Below are positions 1-10,597 of a stretch of 64,000 nucleotides of DNA, one piece after another; position 1 is the stretch's first letter, and every line of letters starts with the position of its first letter. The DNA comes from Limonium bicolor (Eukaryota; Streptophyta; Magnoliopsida; Caryophyllales; Plumbaginaceae): assembly GCA_023374045.1 (NCBI GenBank), contig CM041776.1:476025375-476089374 (forward strand), written 5' to 3'. Position numbers and translations under genes: made by a program. The notes under the pieces were generated by a model that had not been told where the DNA came from, searched no databases, and was given only the letters and a program-made list of their open reading frames with translations.

Positions 1-392
1 ATTCACAGTTCTTAGTTTAGACTTTAGAATATTTCGTTTCCATTCTGTTTTCCTTTTTAGTATACTTTGAGTAGCTTTTCGATGTATGTACTCAGTATTG
101 TTCAATTTATTTGCCATTAATAAAGCTTCTTCATCCTTCACATCTTTAAGAAAGTCATGTACAAATGTTTCATAATAAAATGCTTTTTCTCTAACAAACA
201 AAAAAATGGTTTGAGTATGTCTTCTGATAAAGGCACATGAAACAATCATCTTCTGGCAATAGAACAAGACGAGTCGTCTTTTTGCTTCCAAAAGGGTGAA
301 CATGTCCGTCCAAACACTGTCACAAAACATCCAAAACAATCCACAAAGCGGTCCAAACTCTACATCTGTTTAAGTGTTGTCATAAACCCCTA

Positions 393-427
393 ATCGATAC
401 TGGGGGCAATCTGAGCTCGGGATCGCC
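393..427 (+). repeat. PPT-like copy 1 with hairpin
   Basis: The motif TACTGGGGGCAATC resembles the polypurine tract beside the LTR at 3398. It is followed by an imperfect stem: GGCAATC at 405-411 pairs with GATCGCC at 421-427, 6 of 7 positions. Confidence 0.5.
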
Positions 428-1486
428 GCCTTTAATCTTTCGTTTAAGCGTGCGAACTAGTCTCTGAGTGAAATTCACGAGAGTGTCTTGAGCGGAAAAA
501 CCATGAGTGAACGAGCGTGTCATTTTTACATGACTCTAGTGAGACCACATTCAAAGGTAAGGTAAACGGCATAACTCCAACCGAAGGAGATTTTTTAAAT
601 TTACGCTTAGACCTTTGAAAAGTAACAATGAACGGATACACAACTATTAGGGATGACGAAGCACCTAGGTACAGCACCACACACCAAAAGCTTGTGAACC
701 CTGACATTACATCCTAGGCACCCCCGCTGAGCCTTTCATGTATGACCTCTTTTACAACACTACAAGCTCCACAAATAAGCCAGCCAATGATGAATAACCG
801 ATCCGGTGACCAAAGGAAGCAAGGAGCCCCGACTTCCGAACAACAACTTCACAAGTCCAAGGAAGCGAAACTGCTACCAGCATGACGAAACGATCCGCAA
901 ATGGTCCCAAAGTGACACAGGATCCAAGAGCTCACATGGAAAAAATAGCTCTCAAGTTCAAAACCGGGAAACACAAGAACCCCGAAGAAAAAGAGATTCA
1001 AAGAAAGGCAAACCTGAAAAGCCTCAAAGAAGTCCAAAATTGGAAGAAAGAGAGAAGGTGCAAGGAACAATTCAAAAGTCCCATGTTCCAAGCTCACAAG
1101 CGAAGTCAACACGAAGTAGCCAAACGACTTCAAGACAAGGAAGATGAATCTGAGAGAAGACGCAAGTTGCAGCTTTGGTCACCCATTTAAGCTCCATATA
1201 CCTCAAATATCCCTCCATGGTCCTGTTGTCTTTCATCACACCCTATGGCCACGTTAAAGCTTTAAAGACTTCGGACTTGATAGTTGTGTGTCCAATCACG
1301 TGAAAGTAACAGATCAAATGCGTAAATCCATCAAATATCGAATTCAATGGTCTAGAAGTTATGACCATGAGCGAGAAATGAGTGCAAACGCCAACCACGT
1401 CGAGTGTAGGTTAGGAAGCACCACATCAAAGCATAAGCCTCGACCCTGTGAGGATGAGACTTGTTCGCACGTTTAATCAAAGAAAA

Positions 1487-1520
1487 TACTGGGGGCAATC
1501 GATCGTTCTGATCGATTGCC
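1487..1520 (+). repeat. PPT-like copy 2 with perfect 11-bp hairpin
   Basis: TACTGGGGGCAATC is repeated here. GGCAATCGATC (1494-1504) is the exact reverse complement of GATCGATTGCC (1510-1520), leaving a 5-nt loop. Confidence 0.7.
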
Positions 1521-1548
1521 ATGAATTCTAGCTCAGATTGTCTTAAAA

Positions 1549-1580
1549 TACTGGGGGCAATTGTTAGTTCCAACAATTGC
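1549..1580 (+). repeat. PPT-like copy 3 with perfect 9-bp hairpin
   Basis: TACTGGGGGCAATTG is followed by a stem of GCAATTGTT (1557-1565) and AACAATTGC (1572-1580) with a 6-nt loop. The stem differs in sequence from copy 2 yet is again fully paired. Confidence 0.7.
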
Positions 1581-1620
1581 TATGAAGCACCAATCGCAAC
1601 TCAAACATTAAGCACCACCA

Positions 1621-1720
1621 TCACACACGGCCCCATATAAGCCTTTACCTCCACATCACACAGGCCCACATGAGCCCTTACCTCCACATAAATTCCATGG
1701 CCCTTCATAAGCCTTGGTCA
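1621..1720 (+). repeat. Three degenerate repeats with GGC/GCC mini-stems
   Basis: Three successive segments read GGC-(cccatataa)-GCC, GGC-(ccacatga)-GCC and GGC-(ccttcataa)-GCC, separated by similar text (cctttacctccaca). They share the CATAAG-type loop with the arrays downstream. The stems are only 3 bp, so the structural reading is weak alone. Confidence 0.35.
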
Positions 1721-2154
1721 CCACTCAAGACATCTCCACGTCAACATCACACCACACCAGTGGCATGTTCATCTCCTAGGAGATAAATTCGAATCTGAAA
1801 TCTTTAGTCAGGAAATGATAATTTCACTTTCCTTTTCAGTAGACAGAATTTTCTTTAAATATTGCCATGTTTGCACCTCTTTCAGCAACTTCTTGTCCTG
1901 GACAATTTTCCATCAAACACTTCGGTTTCATAAATCTCATCATGGCCATGTTTGGCATATTTCTATTTCTAGCTTTCTTACTTTGGACAATTTTCAGTCT
2001 TTTCAAGCACTTCAATTTCATTTTGCAATACCCACGTAAACCTCTTCATTTTCATGTTTGGAACTTTGACAATTTGCTTTTTGCCACAATCATTTGCATA
2101 AAACATACTTCAATCTTGCATCATCAAACATACTGCATTCCTCAATAGCCTAGT

Positions 2155-2783
2155 TAAGAGTAGAATGGATCTCGGTCTCCATAAGCAACCGAGTAGAACG
2201 GATCTCAGTCTCCATAAGCAACTGAGTTAGACGGATCTCGGTCTCCATAAGCAACCGAGTAGAACGGATCTCAGTCTCCATAAGCAACTGAGTTAGATGG
2301 ATCTGTGTTCATGAGTCAGAGAATGGATCTCGGTCTCCATAAGCAACCGAGTAGAATGGATCTCGTCTCCATAAGCAACCGAGAGAATGGATCTCGTCTC
2401 CATAAGCAACCGAGTAGAACGGATCTCAGTCTCCATAAGCAACTGAGTTAGACGGATCTCGGTCTCCATAAGCAACCGAGTAGAACGGATCTCAGTCTCC
2501 ATAAGCAACTGAGTTAGATGGATCTCGGTCTCCATAAGCAACCGAGTAGAATGGGTCTCGGTCTCCATAAGCAACCGAGCAGAACGGATCTCAGTCTCCA
2601 TAAGCAACTGAGTTAGATGGATCTCGGTCTCCATAAGCAACCGAGTTAGGTGGGTCTCGGTCTCATAAGCAACCGAGCAGAACGGATCTCAGTCTCCATA
2701 AGCAACTGAGTTAGATGGATCTCGGTCTCCATAAGCAACCGAGTTAGGTGGGTCTCGGTCTCCATAAGCAACCGAGTTAGGAT
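2155..2783 (+). repeat. Tandem array, 33-bp hairpin unit, about 19 copies
   Basis: The unit is 33 bp, roughly GGATCTC(G/A)GT, then CTCCATAAGCA, then the paired arm and a short spacer. Each unit has a 6-bp stem around the loop CTCCATAAGCA. Two types are interspersed: CTCGGT/ACCGAG and CTCAGT/ACTGAG. In every full unit I read, both arms belong to the same type. One unit near 2300 is degenerate and two near 2365-2400 lack one base. Because the period is divisible by three, the minus strand has an open frame of 11-residue repeats (LLMETEIRSTR-like, 2293-2640), which I treat as a by-product. Confidence 0.9.
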
Positions 2784-2800
2784 GGGTTTCACCTCCAAAC

Positions 2801-2970
2801 CTTAGGCACACATAAGTCCTATCACCACAAAAAAAAACAACCTTAGGCACCCATAAGACCTACCCTACATTCAACCATTTCAGGCACCCATAAGACCTCC
2901 CTTACATTCATTCACTTTAGGCTCGTCATAAGACCTAGAATCATCCCTTTAGGCTCGTAGTAAGACCTAG
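2801..2970 (+). repeat. Five degenerate repeats, TAGG/CCTA stems with CATAAG loop
   Basis: Segments at about 2803, 2844, 2881, 2918 and 2950 follow the pattern TAGGC(a/t)C...(CATAAG)A-CCTA; the third keeps only AGG/CCT and the fifth has TAGTAAG in the loop. They continue the hairpin style of the 33-bp array with a different stem. Confidence 0.55.
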
Positions 2971-3028
2971 CACCACTCCCTAGTTTACCTGCTTCCATTA
3001 AAAACATTGCATCATTTTCACCATTTTT

Positions 3029-3300
3029 AGGTAGTCAACGCTTTAGAATAGCTTGACATCATTTTCATCACTTTAGGTAGTCAACGCCTTAGAATAGCTT
3101 GACATCATTTTCATCACTTTAGGTAGTCAACGCCTTAGAATAGCTTGACATCATTTTCATCACTTTAGGTAGTCAGCGCCTTAGAATAGCTCAACAACAT
3201 ATCATCATTTCAGGTAGTTGGCGCCTTCGAATAGTTCAACAACATCTCCTTCTCCTTTAGGTAGTCAGCGCCTTCGAATAGCTCGACACAACCCACTAGA
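3029..3300 (+). repeat. Tandem array, about 46-bp unit, 6 copies
   Basis: The unit reads approximately TTTAGGTAGTCAACGCCTT then AGAATAGCTTGACATCA then a TTTTCATCAC spacer. The first copies contain GTCAA/TTGAC arms. Later copies change to GTTG/CAAC or GTC/GAC, with partial pairing. The array ends about 100 bp before the PPT. Confidence 0.75.
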
Positions 3301-3397
3301 TTTCAAACAGGCATACGAGGTCTTTTAGGATCAAAAATTTTGGGGTATCACTCAAGCATCAACTAGTCTTTTCATCTTCATTACAAAGCCTAGTTGA

Positions 3398-3409
3398 CGG
3401 GGGGCAATC
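3398..3409 (+). other. Polypurine tract of the Tat/Ogre-like element
   Basis: A G-run followed by GCAATC sits directly before the LTR start TGTTATACCC, the expected plus-strand primer position. Confidence 0.65.
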
Positions 3410-5434
3410 TGTTATACCCAAAATTTCAACCCCCCTAGTAGTCTCAAAGGCATACGTGTTACAAAGGGCAAAATGGTCAAAGTGCACCAATGCAGGATTT
3501 TCCAGGGACATTCTCGGGATTTTCTATTTTCATATGACTTGTACATCATCACCAAACAATTCCAAATATCGTAGTCATTATGAAAGGTATTTCATGATTT
3601 TCTGATAATATTTATTCTGGAAATTTAGCTTTTAATTCATATTATAAGCTAATTTCTTTAATTAACACATGAAATAACCTCGAAATAGAAATAATAAAAG
3701 GTTTCCAAAATTAAAATAAAATTGTCACATGGTTAGCATGACTACATACAGTCATAAACCTGAAATTATTTTATTTGGAACCTTATCCCAAAATTTAAAA
3801 GAGAAATTCAATCATTTTTGCAATTTTCTCTCTCCTATGGAAAATACCGAAATCAAAACAAAACGTCATGAAATTTTAACACAAGATAGAGGATGATTAT
3901 TAAAGACTAATGCCGTTGGAATTTCGTTATTTCAACTTTCCAATAATAAGTTATGAATTATGGGAGATTCCAGATTGTGAGATTTTTATCTAATCGGTTA
4001 TTTATCAAAATAACCCATTCCAACTCTCAAAATTCTTAAAATTCATCCTTTACCTTCAGTTAAAATTTCATAATTTTTATCGGCCTGCAACATATTTTAA
4101 AAAATCAGATTCCCTTAGAGCACAAAATCAGGGTTTTAGATAAAAATCTTGTTCTATCAACATGGCCTTGCTCTTTCTATAAAAGGACCTTCCAAAAACG
4201 ACCTAGGGCAGAGGAGATCATCCCCAAAGTCAGAGAACTCAGCCGTCAACCTACTTCCAACGTTTTTGCAACCCCGAGCCTCGAATCTATACCGAAATCA
4301 TCCCGAAATCACCAAAAACACATTCCTTCTTCTCCCATTGAGATTCCTAGCACCAAAACACAAAAAATACAGAAGCAAACCGTGGCTAACAATACAAGGA
4401 AGAAGGAGCCAGAAGCTTGGGTCAAAGTCGAACCGGATTGGCCATCAACGAAGCTCTCGAAGATTCCCGACGTGAAAGAACAATCAAATCCCGAAGTCAA
4501 AATAGGTTGGAATTTGACTTCCTTAACCCCTCTGATCAGAATACACTTATGTGTGAAATTTCTAATCGAATTGACTTTTTATTGCTTCTGAATTAAGGTT
4601 TGTTTGTGTTTCTGTCTAATAACTTGTTAACTAAGTTTCGTATTAATTTTGACTTCAAATTGAATTCTTTCAATCACTAACGTCTTGTACATCCTTCAGG
4701 TTACACACCCATAAAATTTGAGCCAAAAACACCTTCGGGAACAGCCTCAACGCCGCCGTCCGAGGGCGGTCCGCACCCACGGACGTCATGTCCGGGGTCC
4801 CGGACTCCCTGTCCGTAAGCTCGGACGCCCACGGACGGCGGCGGGATTTTAAATTCAAAATTTAGGTTTTCTAATAATGTCCGGGCCCGACGGACAGCCT
4901 GTCCGTGGCCCCGGACTTTACAATTTTTGTTTTCCTTTTAATTTCGACTTTTATTTTCATATAGGTTAACTGGGGTCCGTGGTCTCGGACATTAGGTCCG
5001 TGGCTACGGACGGAACAAAATTCGACCTAATTCTGCCTCCGAAACCCTAGTTTAGGTAATTTTAATTCACTTTAACTTTCTGTCAAAAAACTTAAAAAAA
5101 AAAAAAACAGAAGCTCGCGCACTTAGGTTAAAAACGACTCGTAATAAGCCGTAATTAAACTAAGTAGAGGAAAAACGACTTCTAGGGGTAATGAAAGTAA
5201 TTGAACCCTAATAAGTCGAATATCAAGCCCCCGAACCCGAACTCTCCTTTCCTAATTTGATCTAGGTTAAAATTAGGTGGCGACTCATAATAGGTTCCAG
5301 TGAGCTAGCTTAGGTTTTAATAATTATTGTTATATGACATAGTTATTAATCTTAGGCTATAAGTGGACCTAAAACCCGATTAGATCCCAATCAATTTAAT
5401 CAACATAGGATAGGGTTTAAAATCGAGGCTCACA
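3410..5434 (+). mobile_element. Long LTR of Tat/Ogre-like element (about 2.0 kb)
   Basis: The LTR begins TGTTATACCCAAAATTTC after the PPT and ends in CACA three bases before the primer binding site, so it has TG...CA ends. It contains a GC-rich hairpin cluster (4741-5011) and, near its 3' end, the motif AGGTGGCGACTC (5276), which recurs at 45963. There is no convincing coding sequence. Internal 3' sequence lies on its left and leader sequence on its right, so one LTR is shared by two internal ends, as left by recombination between tandem copies. Confidence 0.65.
4741..5011 (+). repeat. GTCCG/CGGAC hairpin cluster in Tat-like LTR
   Basis: At least six local inverted repeats: GTCCGGG-gt-CCCGGAC (4790-4805), then GTCCG/CGGAC stems at 4811-4826, 4879-4895, 4901-4916, 4975-4990 and 4996-5011 with 6-7-nt loops. 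The GC content stands out against the AT-rich LTR. Confidence 0.8.
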
Positions 5435-5437
5435 GAC

Positions 5438-5453
5438 TGGCGACTCTGCTGGG
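5438..5453 (+). other. Primer binding site, Tat/Ogre type
   Basis: TGGCGACTCTGCTGGG follows the LTR end by three bases. From memory this sequence type is the primer site of Tat/Ogre elements (a tRNA other than iMet, reported as tRNA-Arg for Ogre); the tRNA assignment was not checked here. Confidence 0.6.
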
Positions 5454-5489
5454 ATAACTTCTTAATATTAACTTGTTTAATTTTAAGAA

Positions 5490-8400
5490 TGTAAACACCC
5501 AACTGTAAACACACAACACATAACATTTCGCCTCAATGGGCTTAACAACGGATAATACATCCTTACTTGAATAGTCACTAATGGTATCATTATCCCTAGA
5601 GTGTTTCCTCCTCTAACGAGCTACTTCCTTAATAGACGACACTTACCCTAAGTCGGGTTATCCTTAAAACGCCTCATATCACAAACTGGGATTCATTTCC
5701 ATGATCCACACACTCCATATCTTACACCATATAACATTCCTCACATAACCAAACATAACAACACTTTTCACGTTTCGACGTGCACATGAAAACATCGCAA
5801 TAGGAATTGCATTACACAACATCACATAACATAACGGGAACGGTCCTCTTAGGAACGACCCAAACATAGTTAATTCACTGGTGAGCCTAGAGAATGGTGT
5901 CACCCTCATGGTAAGCTCATTATACAACACACAACAACACTCATTACCGTCCTAATAGTTGGACGAGTAACTTAAGTTAAGATGGTTCGGGTTTGGAGGC
6001 CCGAACACACCACACAAACACATGTTCCCCCTAAACCGATCATAAGTCAGAATAGCTAAGCTTTGGAATAAGCTAATGGGAGATCATAACCCGTGAGGGA
6101 AACCATAATAGAGAGAAGGGTAAGGCTAAGAAGGATACCCACTCCCAAACAACGCGCGACCGGCCAAACCGGATTCCTCATCACTGTAGTACATACTTAC
6201 TTTAGATATTAGTTAGAACCCCACTATGGAGTCTATCATAACTACACACCATACAGTATTACAACTGGGTTAAACACACAAGGGAGATCCCTACATTCAC
6301 ATACACATCACACAATTAACACACGCATAGCCGTGGTTAGTACGTCCCATGGTTCGGGTCGTTTTCTCCGAATACCGAACTCTCATGTGATCCTAGACTC
6401 AGTCAACTAAGGTTAACACTTCTGAGGTTAAATGGTATCGGAGTTGTACACGCACATAAATGAATTACTGTAAACTCATTACATGTTTAATCTTACAACG
6501 TGGCAAACATACAGAAAAACACATTGGCATACAAGCCGGTGTAATCCGGTAGGACACAGGTTGCAAGAAAACCATACCTGTCACCGGAGTCCACTTTACC
6601 ACGTCCACTTATGTTCCTCGAGCATTCTCGAACAACTGATAACATTACATGTACTTTTATTAACATCGATGTACATGATTGTTTAAGTCTAATGCTTATC
6701 TTTCTAACCATCATCACTCCCTAATGTTGGACCACTAAGTCATTGTAATTTAAACTTAATCATATAAGTTAATCACTTCTCATTACACCTCATACTTGTT
6801 TACACCTCTTAAGGCCTTTACATGTCACCAAACAAGGCCTAAACATCATCTAAAACCATTACCATTCAATCCCCCATCATTAGGAGCCTTAAACAAATTT
6901 TTTTCTTCATTTCTGGTCTGGACCGCCCCTCTGGGGCGGTCCCAGGGGCGGTCCACAACAGATGCTACACGTATATATTTTTTTTCACTTCTCTGCACTG
7001 GACTCCCACAGGGGCGGTCCGTAGGGCGGTCCACTGCAGAACCCATTTTCTAAGTGCTTTTCTCCTCTTTCTAAACTCCAAATTCATCCCATTTTTTCCT
7101 ATGCTTTACACATGTTTCTCCCACATGTTTTAACATCTTTTGGGCACACTTAAACCCTCTCGAAGCATCCCAAAATTCCTTAAACTTTTACTCAACTTTT
7201 ACTAAGTCCTTAACACTTAGAACATTTTTTTCTTACACTTGTAACTTGTATTCTTGCCTAAAACTTCACCTAACCAAAGTACTCCCTCACTACCTTATAA
7301 CCACCCTTTTAAACATCATTTGCACTACACTCATCCCCTTTACACACCTCCTCAAGTCTTTCCCACAAGTTCATAATTAAACCTTCACAAGGCGTTACAC
7401 TTCCATTGTTCACCAAACTTTGCACAAGACTTTACGACACCTCCACCATCACCTTGGTGTATCAAGAAATCATCCATTAGTTCCCTAAATCTCCCAACTA
7501 TGCCTAAGGCATCTTAACACCTAAGAACACCTTAATTCACTTTCTTTCACCATCTTAACACTTAAAAATTCCTAGTACCTTCTAGGTCATAAAATCTCAT
7601 TACAACACATAAACTCTTTTGTTTATCAACTAAATTTCGCCATAGCTTCTCTTGTATCACACCTTACACCAAAAACACATTGTTTTTCACCTTTAGACAA
7701 TCAAGAACATTCAATCTCTTAATACACACTCTTATACACAACATATGGTTTTTCATCCTTTAACCATCAAACACATTCACCTTCACAAGAGATGTTCTTT
7801 ACACACAACTAAACCTTTAAACTACACTACATCACAATATAGTGCATAAACTTAAATTGCTTGGCACTTAGGCCCTTAAATAACATGGCTCTTAGGCCCT
7901 TAAATTGCATTAAACTTAAACACTGAATCTCCACATTTAAATGCCTTCAACCTGCGAATACACACAACAATGCTCCCATGTCTTTTAGTCCCCTTGTGGA
8001 TAGTTTTCTAGCTCATTTCCCATTGGCTCTTTAGGTTAATTATTAAGCAAATATAGCTCAATTTCCTAGTACATAAAACTACATTAAGAGAGATCATTTA
8101 CCTCTTTGTTTTAAAGCTTTCTCACTTGTTTTCTCTTGTTCTTTCTTGGTTGAAAATCGGCAAGGAGCTTTTATCACTGGTCAATCTTCTAACCATTACC
8201 ATAAAGGGTAATGAGCATTAAGTTTAATACCCAAACTCATAGTTAAACCCTAGGTTTACATATGTGTCTTAAAACACCAAAAATTTGATGATTACCTTTG
8301 GAATTCAGAAGAGAGCTTGGTTAAGTAGCAAGATAGGACTCCTCCTAGTCCTTTGAAGTTTGAATTAAGCTATGAGAGAGCAAGAAAAAGCACCATTGTG

Positions 8401-9565
8401 AGGTGAATTTTCGGACACATACAAAAATGAGAGGAAACTTAGATTTTCTTTGGTTTTTGTTACCTTAAAACAAAGGAGAATGACAATATGAAAGAAGATG
8501 AGCTTTTCCCCCTTCAATGGAGATTCTTCATGGCACACAAAATGGAGTTCTTGAAGATTTGAAAAGATAGAAGTGAAGAGCTTGGTCTAACTAAGACAAA
8601 TATGGTCTTAGAATTTGATTTGGAGCATTAATGAACATTTGGTGAGCAATTGAAGTTAGAGAAGAGATGGGCTGTAGCAAGCTCGGTTCTGGTTGGGAGA
8701 ATAGAGGAAGAACACGGTGGGAAGGCAAGGAAATGAAGAGGAGAGGTGAGAGGTCTCACTTTTGTAGATATTTAAGCTTAAAAGCAAATAGTAACTTTAC
8801 TTTATTTCTTTTTCTTTTCTTTAGTTGGATGACTAGGTTGGTGACTCCCCACCTTAAAAACCGTGGCCCCTTCAATATATAACATATATGGCCTTTGTTG
8901 ACCAATTAAACAACTTATGTTGACTTATAACTTAAACTAGCACTATTTGAGCACTATTCACAAAACAAGGCACATATTTGTGAAATTTTTGATTTCCCAT
9001 TGATATAGACTTCCAAATGTGATACTATTAGTACACATGTTAATTAAAGAGTAATGATGGACATTTAGCCACTCAAAACTCATTTACAAGACAATTTTTC
9101 AAAAACGTGCTTTAAGACTCCTTAAAGCACTTTTTGTTTTAACTTGTTTTCAAGCTTGGTTTTCTTTAGTAATTGATTTAATATGTTCATTAACATATTT
9201 ATAAGGTATAGGTATGACCATTAGGTCTTATACAAATTTATCCCAAGCTTAGAGCACATTTTTGCTCATATTGACTTTAAGGTATTTTCTTGTGTTCTGT
9301 TTGGTTTAATTGTCCACCAAGGTTTCCTAAGGACTTAATTAGCCTTATTAAATCATAATTGAATATTATTAAGTCTTGGTAGGCTCTTTGGGTCCTAACC
9401 AAGTTCACTCCAAGCTTAGAGCATGTTTTTGCTTAAACTGTATCTTAGTGCTTTATTGCATTTTACTATGGTTTAAATTGTTCACTGATGTTTCTAAGGC
9501 ACTTTTTTAGCCTTAAATACCATAGTTTAATATTTAAACCACATATTAAGGTTTGGGGTATTTCA
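5490..9565 (-). mobile_element. Solo LTR I, Tekay/Del-type (4.08 kb)
   Basis: Read on the minus strand it starts TGAAATACCCCAAACC and ends GGGTGTTTACA, matching the LTR ends of the other Tekay-type copies here. There is no tRNA-iMet primer site to its left and no polypurine tract to its right, so it is a solo LTR. Flanks AAGAA and AGTAA match at only 3 of 5 positions, so the TSD is eroded or the ends are off by a base or two. It interrupts the Tat-like element 37 bp after its primer site. No coding sequence. Confidence 0.75.
6920..7033 (-). repeat. GGACCGCCCC hairpins in solo LTR I
   Basis: GGACCGCCCC (6920-6929) pairs perfectly with GGGGCGGTCC (6933-6942) around a 3-nt loop. Further GGGGCGGTCC and GGGCGGTCC copies follow at about 6945 and 7013-7033, with a looser GGAC/GTCC pairing. 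Confidence 0.75.
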
Positions 9566-9707
9566 AGTAAAGAGGGCTTAACTCGAAAAAATGTTTATTT
9601 ATGGCTTTATTACTTTGTTTGTTTACTTTTGTGCGCACTTTAATTTTCTACACCTTTGCATCATATAAGAGCGAGGGTCCACCTAAACCGATTTCATCCC
9701 GGGACCC

Positions 9708-9995
9708 GTTTGAGGGTCCCCTGTCAGGGACTCACACCTTTTAGGTGATGTGAATAAGCGGGGGAAAAGAGGAGGATGTCGTCTAACCACATCCCCTTAA
9801 TACCTGGGCCTTAGCCCCAAGCGTTTTCCTGGCAGTGTCCTTACCTAGCCCATTGTTTGGTCAGTCAAAGACCCGATCGTAGACGCACACCCTCAGGTGA
9901 TGTGAAAAAAGTGGGGAAACCCAAAGAGAATAGCGTGCAAGCCCTATTCCTTTGTGGCGACCTGGGCCCATGCCCCAAGCACCTCTCCGGATCGA
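9708..9995 (+). repeat. Imperfect direct duplication, period about 170 bp
   Basis: Two blocks share GAC(T/G)CACACC...AGGTGATGTGAA...GGGGAAA, followed by ACCTGGGCC(T/C)...GCCCCAAGC. In each block GGGC and GCCC flank a 4-nt spacer (CTTA or CCAT). Confidence 0.6.
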
Positions 9996-10149
9996 TCCAT
10001 ACCCGGTTTGATTTTAACGTCTGGTGAGGACATGTTGAATTTGCGTGGGCCTTGTTTACCTGTATGATCAGCCCACTACCCAGCCTAGAAATTGATAGGA
10101 ACTTTTCCTACATCAACTCAGCCCAACCCGATATCGCGACTTTATTGCT

Positions 10150-10590
10150 CGCGGCCCAAAGGCCTTGCTTGATTAGAATGTGTGAGTTATTTGTTCGGGC
10201 TTCGGCCCAAAAGCTTAGACTTAGGTGATTTCTCTTCTGGCCCAATTTGAATTATCCAATTAGTTTTAGGCCCATAAAAAAGGAAATCCACCTGAGCTTG
10301 AAATAACTCACAAGTCCTGAAAATAAGATCTTTTTTCGGCTTAGCAACCATCTTCTCTGGCCCAAAGAAAGTTAGGCCCATTTGTGATTTAGGGACCATT
10401 CCAGCCCATGTGCTTTACTCTAGGCCCAAACGCACTCCAGCCTAAGGGCTCATTTTAGTCTAGGTAGACTTTTTATCCGGCCCTAGCCCAAAACCCTAGA
10501 TCTAGGTGTCACCTCTCAAGCCCAATCAAAGCCATCTATTCAGGTTTCAGTCCAAATTCCAATTCGCAGTCTGAAAATACTCCGGCCCAA
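10150..10590 (+). repeat. Cluster of GGCCCA motifs
   Basis: Around ten copies of GGCCCA or AGCCCA occur on the same strand in about 440 bp. The reverse complement TGGGCC is the core of plant site II/TCP-type promoter motifs; function here is unknown. Confidence 0.6.
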
Positions 10591-10597
10591 ACACCTC

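Larger units (their letters stand above)
1..3409 (+). mobile_element. Tat/Ogre-like retrotransposon, 3' internal non-coding region
   Basis: This stretch lies immediately upstream of an LTR that starts TGTTATACCC at 3410 and ends in a polypurine tract (GGGGGGCAATC). That places it at the 3' end of the internal region of a plus-strand Ty3/gypsy element. It has no recognisable gag or pol domain; the open frames in it are short and low in complexity. It contains several PPT-like copies followed by hairpins, two tandem arrays and looser hairpin series, listed separately. Long repeat-rich 3' regions before the 3' LTR are known from Tat/Ogre elements. The lineage call rests on this, on the primer site at 5438 and on the long LTR, not on coding sequence. 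The left end is outside the window. Confidence 0.6.
9566..10597 (+). mobile_element. Tat/Ogre-like 5' leader, resumed after solo LTR
   Basis: This continues the region after the primer site at 5438, interrupted by solo LTR I. It has no clear gag start before the assembly gap. It holds an imperfect duplication (9708-9990) and a run of GGCCCA motifs (10150-10590). A GCCCA-rich, AT-poor stretch also occurs in the second Tat-like fragment near 44500. Confidence 0.45.

Noticed and set aside
806..1190. Two overlapping plus-strand open frames of 113 and 102 codons rich in Lys, Ser and Gln
   Set aside because: Low-complexity, overlapping in two frames, no domain, and located in a repeat-rich retrotransposon 3' region.
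2293..2640. 115-codon minus-strand frame of 11-residue repeats
   Set aside because: It follows automatically from a 33-bp tandem repeat with no stop in one frame; no start context or homologue seen.
2155..3300. Possible CRISPR array (regular repeats)
   Set aside because: Units are contiguous without unique spacers, and the context is a plant retrotransposon.
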